From assembly GCF_001552375.1 (NCBI RefSeq), contig NZ_BCRB01000040.1, positions 1-32,915 of the forward strand: a stretch of DNA of 32,915 nt, written 5' to 3'. The first letter of the stretch is position 1. Each line of letters begins with the position of its first letter. This document shows positions 28,524-32,915 of the stretch, piece by piece. The DNA comes from Cellulomonas iranensis NBRC 101100 = JCM 18110 (lineage in GTDB: Bacteria > Actinomycetota > Actinomycetes > Actinomycetales > Cellulomonadaceae). A program made the position numbers and the translations under genes. Below the pieces are notes generated by a model that made no database searches, was not told the origin of the DNA, and saw only the letters and a program-made list of their open reading frames with translations.

Positions 28524-30077
28524 TCAGCCGAGGATCGAGCGCGTCACCGCGACCTGCTCGGTGAGCACCGCACCGATGACCTGCTGCGTGCCGTTGATCT
28601 CCTCGACGATGCTGCGGATCCCCGCGAGCGCGGTGACGGTCGCGGCGACCTGGCGCTGGATCTCGGCGACCCGGCTGCCGACCTCGGTGGTCGCGCGCGC
28701 CGTCTGGTCGGCGAGCTCCTTGACCTCGTTGGCGACGACCGCGAACCCGCGCCCGGCGTCGCCCGCGCGCGCGGCCTCGATGGACGCGTTGAGCGCGAGC
28801 AGGTTGGTCTGCGCGGCGACCGTGCCGATGGTCCGCACGACCTGCCCGATCTCCTCGCTGGACCGGCCGAGCCCGGCCACGTCGTCGTCCGCGGCCTGCA
28901 CGAGGCGCTGCCCCTCGCCCGCGACCGTGGTCGCGGCCAGGACGTTGCGCTCGACCTCCTCGATCGACGCGACGAGCTCGCGCCCCGCGGTCTGCAGCTG
29001 CTCGGCAGCGGTGAAGCGCGTGAGCGCCTGGCCGATGAGGTAGGCGGTGTCCTGCAGGGCGGCCCGCCGGCTGGGCGTGAGGTCGACGCGCTCGAGGACG
29101 AAGAAGTCCATGGTGCCGAGCACCTGGCCGTCGACCACTATCGGCAGGCACACGCCGGACTGCACGCCGGCGGCGCGCGCGACGGGCGCGCGGACGCAGT
29201 CGGCGACCTCGGCGAGGTCGGGGACGAACACGAGGTCGCGGGACCGCCAGGCGCGGCCCGCGAGCCCGACGCCCTCGGCGAACGTGGCCTCGCGCGTGAC
29301 GCGCCGGAACTCGGCCCCCGCGTCGCCGGACTCCTGCACGAACCGCAGCACGCGGTCCTTCTCGTCGACGGCCCAGTACGAGCCGTAGGCCCAGCCGAAG
29401 CCGGTGCGGATCGTGTCGAGCGCGCCCGCGAGCGCGTCCTGGGCGGTCGAGGCGCCCGAGACGGCGTGCAGCACGGCGGTGCTGGCGTTCGTGTCGGCCT
29501 CGGCCTCGGTCTGCCGGCGCGCCACGACGACGCGCTCGAGTGCCTGCGACGCGACGACCGCGACGGCCTCGAGGACGGCGCGCCGCTCGGCGGTGAGCTC
29601 GAGCACCTCGGTCGAGAAGAAGTCCATGGTGCCGATGACCTCGCCCTCGGCGAGCAGCGGCACGCACACGGCCGACCGGACGCCCGCGGCCCGCGCGACG
29701 GGTGCGCGCACGCAGTCGGTGAGCTCGGCGAGGTCGTCGACGGCGACGAGCCGGCGCTCGCGCCACGCGCGCCCGGCGAGCCCGACGCCCTCGGGGAACG
29801 TGGCCGTGCGCGTGACGCGGCGGAACTCCTCCCCGGCGTCGCCGGACTCGGCGACGAACCGCAGGGCCCTCACCTCGGCGTCGACTGTCCACGCCGACGC
29901 GTACGCCCAGCCGAGCTGCTCGCGCACGACGGTGACGGCGGCGGTGAGGCCCGCGGTCACGTCGCGGACGCCCGCGAGCGCGTCGACCAGCCGCGTGATC
30001 GCGCGGACGTCGGCGCGGGCGGCCTCGGCCTCGGCGGCGAGCCGGGCGGTGTGCGATCGGGTGGCGGAGCGGATCAT
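28524..30077 (-). CDS. Soluble methyl-accepting chemoreceptor with tandem GAF domains
   Basis: A 517-residue cytoplasmic chemotaxis receptor. The ATG at 30077 has GAAGGA upstream. No membrane segment is present. Two GAF domains lie at about 40-180 and 210-350, and a short MCP signalling domain at about 360-517 with the canonical hairpin tip ([20 protein letters not shown], then [15 protein letters not shown]). The GAF cores 55-154 and 227-326 align without gaps and are identical at about 73 of 100 positions, a clear internal duplication. Each keeps two cysteines 16 residues apart (C122/C138 and C294/C310), which could bind a cofactor or sense redox state. The protein would signal to CheA/CheW; no other chemotaxis gene is nearby. 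The arms after the tip are short. Confidence 0.9.
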   Translation of the reverse strand: MIRSATRSHTARLAAEAEAARADVRAITRLVDALAGVRDVTAGLTAAVTVVREQLGWAYASAWTVDAEVRALRFVAESGDAGEEFRRVTRTATFPEGVGLAGRAWRERRLVAVDDLAELTDCVRAPVARAAGVRSAVCVPLLAEGEVIGTMDFFSTEVLELTAERRAVLEAVAVVASQALERVVVARRQTEAEADTNASTAVLHAVSGASTAQDALAGALDTIRTGFGWAYGSYWAVDEKDRVLRFVQESGDAGAEFRRVTREATFAEGVGLAGRAWRSRDLVFVPDLAEVADCVRAPVARAAGVQSGVCLPIVVDGQVLGTMDFFVLERVDLTPSRRAALQDTAYLIGQALTRFTAAEQLQTAGRELVASIEEVERNVLAATTVAGEGQRLVQAADDDVAGLGRSSEEIGQVVRTIGTVAAQTNLLALNASIEAARAGDAGRGFAVVANEVKELADQTARATTEVGSRVAEIQRQVAATVTALAGIRSIVEEINGTQQVIGAVLTEQVAVTRSILG

Positions 30078-30357
30078 GGCGAGTCCTTCGGGCGTCGGCC
30101 GGGGCTGGGCGACGCCGGGCTGAGGCGACCCGCGCGCGCCCGGTCGGGTGCTCGTGCGCGCTGGTGGCGGGTGCGCCACGGGTGGGGCGCCCGGTCAGGA
30201 TGCGCTGTGCACACCGGGTCGGCCTTCCCACGCACGTCCCGGCCCGGAGTTTCCACCGCTCGGCCGAACGCCGGGAGGTGCGCGACCGGGCGGAACCACC
30301 GCAAGCCGGCCGCGCCGCACACGGACGGGTCACACGGGTCACGCGGGGCGAGACGTC
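30078..30357. other. 280-base gap upstream of the chemoreceptor gene
   Basis: No gene is supported here. It should hold the chemoreceptor promoter on the minus strand, but I find no convincing -10 or flagellar-type (sigma-28) promoter. At 30290-30302 stands GCGGAACCACCGC, part of a 22-base stretch (30284-30305) that matches 17559-17580 at 19 of 22 positions. Confidence 0.4.
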
Positions 30358-30975
30358 TCAGGCCGCGCGGGGTCTCACCCGCCGGTACCGCACGTGACCC
30401 GGGCGTCGCGTCCCGGCCGCGGTGCCCGCCGCCGCGAGCGCACGCACCGCACCGGGCCCGAGGGGCGCCAAGGCGGCCGCGCGCCCCGGCAGGGGGCGTG
30501 CGACGCCGACCAGCAGGGACACCCGGGTCGCGCCGGCGCGCAGCACCACACGCGCGTACTCGGTCCCCGTCCGCCAGGCGAGGTCGTCGACCTCGTCCCA
30601 CGCGACCCGCAGCGTCCGGTCGCCGATCGCGACCACCAGCGCGTCCTCGCCGGCCGTGGCGGTGCACGGCACCGTGCGCCACCGGAACGGCAGCGTCACG
30701 GCGGCGACGAGGGGCAGGCAGAGCAGCAGCGCGCCGGCGACGACCACGAGGCGCCCCGCGGCGGAGTCGCGCCCGGCGAGGAGCACGGCCGCGGCGGTCA
30801 GCACCGCACCGCCGGCGAGGACGGCAGCGGCGACCGCGAGCGCGAGCGTGCGTAGGCGCGCCGGCACGGCGGCGAAGCGCAGGACGTCACCGGCGGGGGT
30901 CGGCTGCCACGCGGGGGCCACGTCGCGGCCCTCGTGCGGGACGGCGGCGGTGCGACCCGGGCGCGGCGTCGGCAC
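30358..30975 (-). CDS. Membrane protein with PH-like C-terminal region, function unknown
   Basis: A 205-residue protein. The GTG at 30975 is preferred because GAGAGGAGCG lies just upstream; the frame is open for a further 27 codons without a better site. The N-terminus (1-40) is cytoplasmic and Pro-rich. Two hydrophobic segments lie at about 42-67 and 75-97. They are followed by a beta-rich part (DALVVAIGDRTLRVAWDEVD, then WRTGTEYARVVLRAG) resembling the bacterial PH-like domain found in many small actinobacterial membrane proteins. The C-terminus is basic. No partner is evident: it is divergent from the Zur-type regulator and stands upstream of, but well separated from, the chemoreceptor gene. 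The domain call is tentative. Confidence 0.68.
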   Translation of the reverse strand: MPTPRPGRTAAVPHEGRDVAPAWQPTPAGDVLRFAAVPARLRTLALAVAAAVLAGGAVLTAAAVLLAGRDSAAGRLVVVAGALLLCLPLVAAVTLPFRWRTVPCTATAGEDALVVAIGDRTLRVAWDEVDDLAWRTGTEYARVVLRAGATRVSLLVGVARPLPGRAAALAPLGPGAVRALAAAGTAAGTRRPGHVRYRRVRPRAA

Positions 30976-31083
30976 GGGGGCGCTCCTCTCGTCGTCGCGG
31001 ACCACGGACCGACGGGGCGGCGGTCGACCGCAGCCTACGGCCGGGTCGCCCGGCACGAGCGGTGCGCGTCGGCCGCACCGGAA

Positions 31084-31110
31084 TTCTCAACTACGGTGTC
31101 TCGTTGAGAA
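31084..31110. promoter_or_regulatory. Palindromic candidate operator upstream of the Fur-family gene
   Basis: TTCTCAAC (31084-31091) and GTTGAGAA (31103-31110) form a perfect eight-base dyad with an 11-base spacer. TACGGT in the spacer (31092-31097) could be a -10 box. The site lies about 50 bases before the regulator start, and the right arm continues into GAACGGTTC, a second small dyad. Autoregulation by the Fur-family protein is plausible; the sequence does not match a Zur box closely. Confidence 0.45.
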
Positions 31111-31158
31111 CGGTTCCGGGCAGCGGCAGGGTCCGGGCCACGATCGGGAGGTGCACGG

Positions 31159-31554
31159 ATGATCGGCCAGCGGGTCACGCGCCAGCGCGTGGCGATCTCG
31201 GAGCTGCTCGAGGACGTCGAGGAGTTCCGCAGCGCGCAGCAGATCCACCAGCTGCTGCAGCAGCGCGGTCACGAGATCGGCCTGGCCACCGTGTACCGGA
31301 CGCTCAACGCGATGGCCGAGCAGGGTGCGCTCGAGGTCATGCTGCAGCCCAACGGCGAGCACACCTACCTGCGGTGCGAGCCGCGCAGCGAGCACCACCA
31401 CCACCTCGTGTGCCGGGTCTGCGGGCGCACGGTCGACGTCGCGGCGCCCGAGCTCGAGCAGCTCGTCGAGGCGCTCGCCTCGACGCACGACTTCACGGAC
31501 GTCGAGCACTCGATCGACTTCCTCGGCACGTGCCGGGAGTGCGCGGCGGTCTGA
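31159..31554 (+). CDS. zur: Fur family metal-dependent repressor, Zur-like
   Basis: A 131-residue Fur-family regulator. Residues 1-75 are the winged helix (TRQRVAISELLEDVEEFRSA, then GLATVYRTLNAMAEQGALEV). The dimer and metal part has the HHHH run at 79-82 and two CxxC pairs, C85/C88 and C125/C128, which hold the structural zinc; C73 precedes them. The HHHHLVCRVCGRTVDV stretch is typical of actinobacterial Zur, the zinc-uptake repressor, rather than iron-sensing Fur, although the assignment rests on overall look. The ATG has GGGAGGTG upstream. No metal transporter is adjacent, so its targets lie outside the window. It converges with the LysR gene, 22 bases apart. Confidence 0.85.
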   Translation: MIGQRVTRQRVAISELLEDVEEFRSAQQIHQLLQQRGHEIGLATVYRTLNAMAEQGALEVMLQPNGEHTYLRCEPRSEHHHHLVCRVCGRTVDVAAPELEQLVEALASTHDFTDVEHSIDFLGTCRECAAV

Positions 31555-31576
31555 GCCGCCGGCGACGCGCCGTCGC

Positions 31577-32470
31577 TCACCCGGCCGCGACCGCCTCGAG
31601 CACCGCGCGGAACGCCTCGACCGCGGGGGCCCCGGCCGCCGCGTCGCGACGCGACGTGAACACCGTGCGGTGCGGGTCGCCCGGCAGCGGCACGAGCCGG
31701 CACGTCGTCGTCCGCTCGCGCCACACCAGCCCCGGCAGGATCGCGACGGCGTTGCCGGACTCGACGAGCCGGATCTGCGCCTGCAGGTCGGCGGTCTCGT
31801 ACCGCACGTCGGGCTCGAACCCGGCCGCGCGGCACGTCTCCTCGGCGAAGTGCCGCGACGCGGTGCCGCGCGGCTCCATGACCCACGGCACGCGCGCGGC
31901 GTCGGCGAGGTCGCGGACGCGCTCGCGCGTGACGCCGACGGGTGGCAGCGCGAGCCGCAGCGGGTCGGTGACGAGGTCGCGGCGGTCCAGGCCCGGCAGC
32001 CACGGCGCGGCGTGCGCGGGGTACTGCTCGGCGACGACGAGGTCGAAGTCGCGCGCCCACGTGTCGTGCAGCGCCTGCGCGGGCTCGCGCTGCACCATCT
32101 CGACCCGCACCTGCGGGTGCTCGTCCGCCGCGCGGCGCAGCGCGGCGGGCATGAGCGCGAGGGCGGCGGACTGGAACACCGCGACGCGCACGGTGCCGCG
32201 CACCTCGGTGAGCGACGCCGCGAGCGCGGCCTCGGTGCGCTCGACGGTGTCGAGCAGGGCCTCGGCGGCCTCGACGAGCACGAGCGCCTGCGGGGTCAGC
32301 CGCACGCCCCGGCCGACCTTGCGCAGCAGGGGCACGCCGGCCTCACGCTCGAGCTGCGTGAGCTGTTGCGACACGGCGGACGGGCTGTAGCTGAGCGCCT
32401 GCGCGGCGGCCGCCAGCGTGCCGCGCACGGCGACCTCGCGCAGGATGACGAGACGGCGCAGGTCCAGCAC
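31577..32470 (-). CDS. LysR family transcriptional regulator
   Basis: A 297-residue LysR-type regulator. The GTG at 32470 has GGAGG six bases upstream. Residues 3-62 are the winged helix-turn-helix (LAAAAQALSYSPSAVSQQLTQLEREAGVPLL). A linker helix follows, and residues about 92-295 are the two-lobed effector domain (GTVRVAVFQSAALALMPAAL and LVESGNAVAILPGLVW). It is divergent from putA with a shared 170-base region containing a long dyad, so control of proline breakdown is the natural guess; effector and sign are unknown. Similar LysR genes stand beside fused putA genes in related actinobacteria, as far as I recall. Confidence 0.92.
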   Translation of the reverse strand: MLDLRRLVILREVAVRGTLAAAAQALSYSPSAVSQQLTQLEREAGVPLLRKVGRGVRLTPQALVLVEAAEALLDTVERTEAALAASLTEVRGTVRVAVFQSAALALMPAALRRAADEHPQVRVEMVQREPAQALHDTWARDFDLVVAEQYPAHAAPWLPGLDRRDLVTDPLRLALPPVGVTRERVRDLADAARVPWVMEPRGTASRHFAEETCRAAGFEPDVRYETADLQAQIRLVESGNAVAILPGLVWRERTTTCRLVPLPGDPHRTVFTSRRDAAAGAPAVEAFRAVLEAVAAG

Positions 32471-32534
32471 GGCGGCCTCCGGCGGTGACGCGGCCCGGCG
32501 CGGGACGCCCGGGCACCGTTCAGCAGATCTGACG

Positions 32535-32586
32535 AGTATCGGTGAGAAACGGTCGCTTCCCCTGACGACTCACCGCTCCCGATACT
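32535..32586. promoter_or_regulatory. Dyad between lysR and putA with mirrored -10-like boxes
   Basis: AGTATCGG (32535-32542) is mirrored by CCGATACT (32579-32586), and directly inside GGTGAG (32541-32546) is mirrored by CTCACC (32569-32574). Each outer arm contains GATACT reading outward, a plausible -10 box for putA on the plus strand and for lysR on the minus strand. A LysR regulator bound between them could control both. Confidence 0.5.
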
Positions 32587-32640
32587 GACGCCACACCCGG
32601 CCGGGCACCGGCGGGACGACGCAGCGGCAGCGAGGACACG

Positions 32641-32915
32641 ATGACCGGCACGGCGACCCACCCCGACGGCACGACCGACCGCGACCCGGCCGCCGACCAC
32701 GCCGACGAGGTCGTCGCGCTCGTGCGGCGCTGGCTGCGCGAGGCCGCGCGGCACCCCGTCGACCCCGCCGCGGCGCACCTCGCGGCGCTCCTGCGCGAGC
32801 CCGACGGCCTGGCGTTCGCGGTCGGCTTCGTCGACGGCGTCGTGCGGCCCGAGGACACGCGCGTCGCGGCGCGGCGGCTGCGCGAGCTGGCCGCGCGCCC
32901 GCCGCGGTTCCTCGC
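32641..32915 (+). CDS. putA: Bifunctional proline dehydrogenase / glutamate semialdehyde dehydrogenase, N-terminal fragment
   Basis: Only the first 91 codons are in the window; the gene runs off the end. After a disordered start, residues about 22-91 (ADEVVALVRRWLREAA, then FAVGFVDGVVRPEDTRVAARR) match the N-terminal helical arm of the actinobacterial fused PutA, which oxidises proline to glutamate using FAD and then NAD+. The FAD and aldehyde dehydrogenase domains lie beyond the end, so bifunctionality is inferred from the N-terminal match. The ATG has GAGGA upstream. It is divergent from the LysR gene. Confidence 0.8.
   Translation, partial: MTGTATHPDGTTDRDPAADHADEVVALVRRWLREAARHPVDPAAAHLAALLREPDGLAFAVGFVDGVVRPEDTRVAARRLRELAARPPRFL

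Overview
The window comes from a very GC-rich actinobacterium (well over 70% G+C by eye, almost all third codon positions G or C). Gene content and style (soluble GAF/MCP chemoreceptor, RecBCD, actinobacterial fused PutA, TAnnnT -10 boxes, many GTG starts, leaderless genes) fit Cellulomonas or a close relative; this placement is an inference. It reads as ordinary chromosome. I see no tRNA, rRNA, insertion sequence, CRISPR array or phage gene.

Layout. 1-5.1 kb: a DUF4914 protein with a kinase-like P-loop, a strong terminator, and a P-type cation ATPase. 5.1-8.05 kb: a small unknown gene under a perfect SOS (LexA) box, an AraC regulator/VOC protein pair, and a divergent PAP2 phosphatase-diacylglycerol kinase fusion. 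8.05-10.7 kb: two coupled CNNM/HlyC membrane proteins. Their long 5' leader carries a proline-rich 28-codon upstream ORF that resembles the MgtL Mg2+-sensing leader, plus two mutually exclusive hairpins, one covering the ribosome binding site. This is the most interesting signal in the window. 10.8-15.9 kb: a FadR-type regulator divergent from an operon for a lipoprotein binding protein, a permease-ATPase fusion, a RidA protein and an acetamidase/formamidase. Twin TGGTCnGACCA operators flank the divergent promoters, so this looks like a small amide or amino-acid-derivative import and breakdown unit. Next to it lies a lone gltD on the opposite strand.

17.4-19.4 kb: a SAM methyltransferase with a histidine-rich upstream ORF, and a glycerophosphodiester phosphodiesterase. 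19.5-28.5 kb: recC-recB-recD, coupled by GTGA overlaps; recC is interrupted by a frameshift at about 20260 in a CG dinucleotide run. 28.5-31 kb: a soluble chemoreceptor with two near-duplicate GAF domains and a membrane protein with a PH-like region. 31.1-32.9 kb: a Zur-type Fur regulator, a LysR regulator, and the start of a divergent putA that runs off the window.

The genes form several independent units rather than one pathway. Ion homeostasis (P-type ATPase, CNNM pair, Zur) and nitrogen metabolism (amidase operon, gltD, putA) recur. Claims about regulation are read from sequence motifs only.
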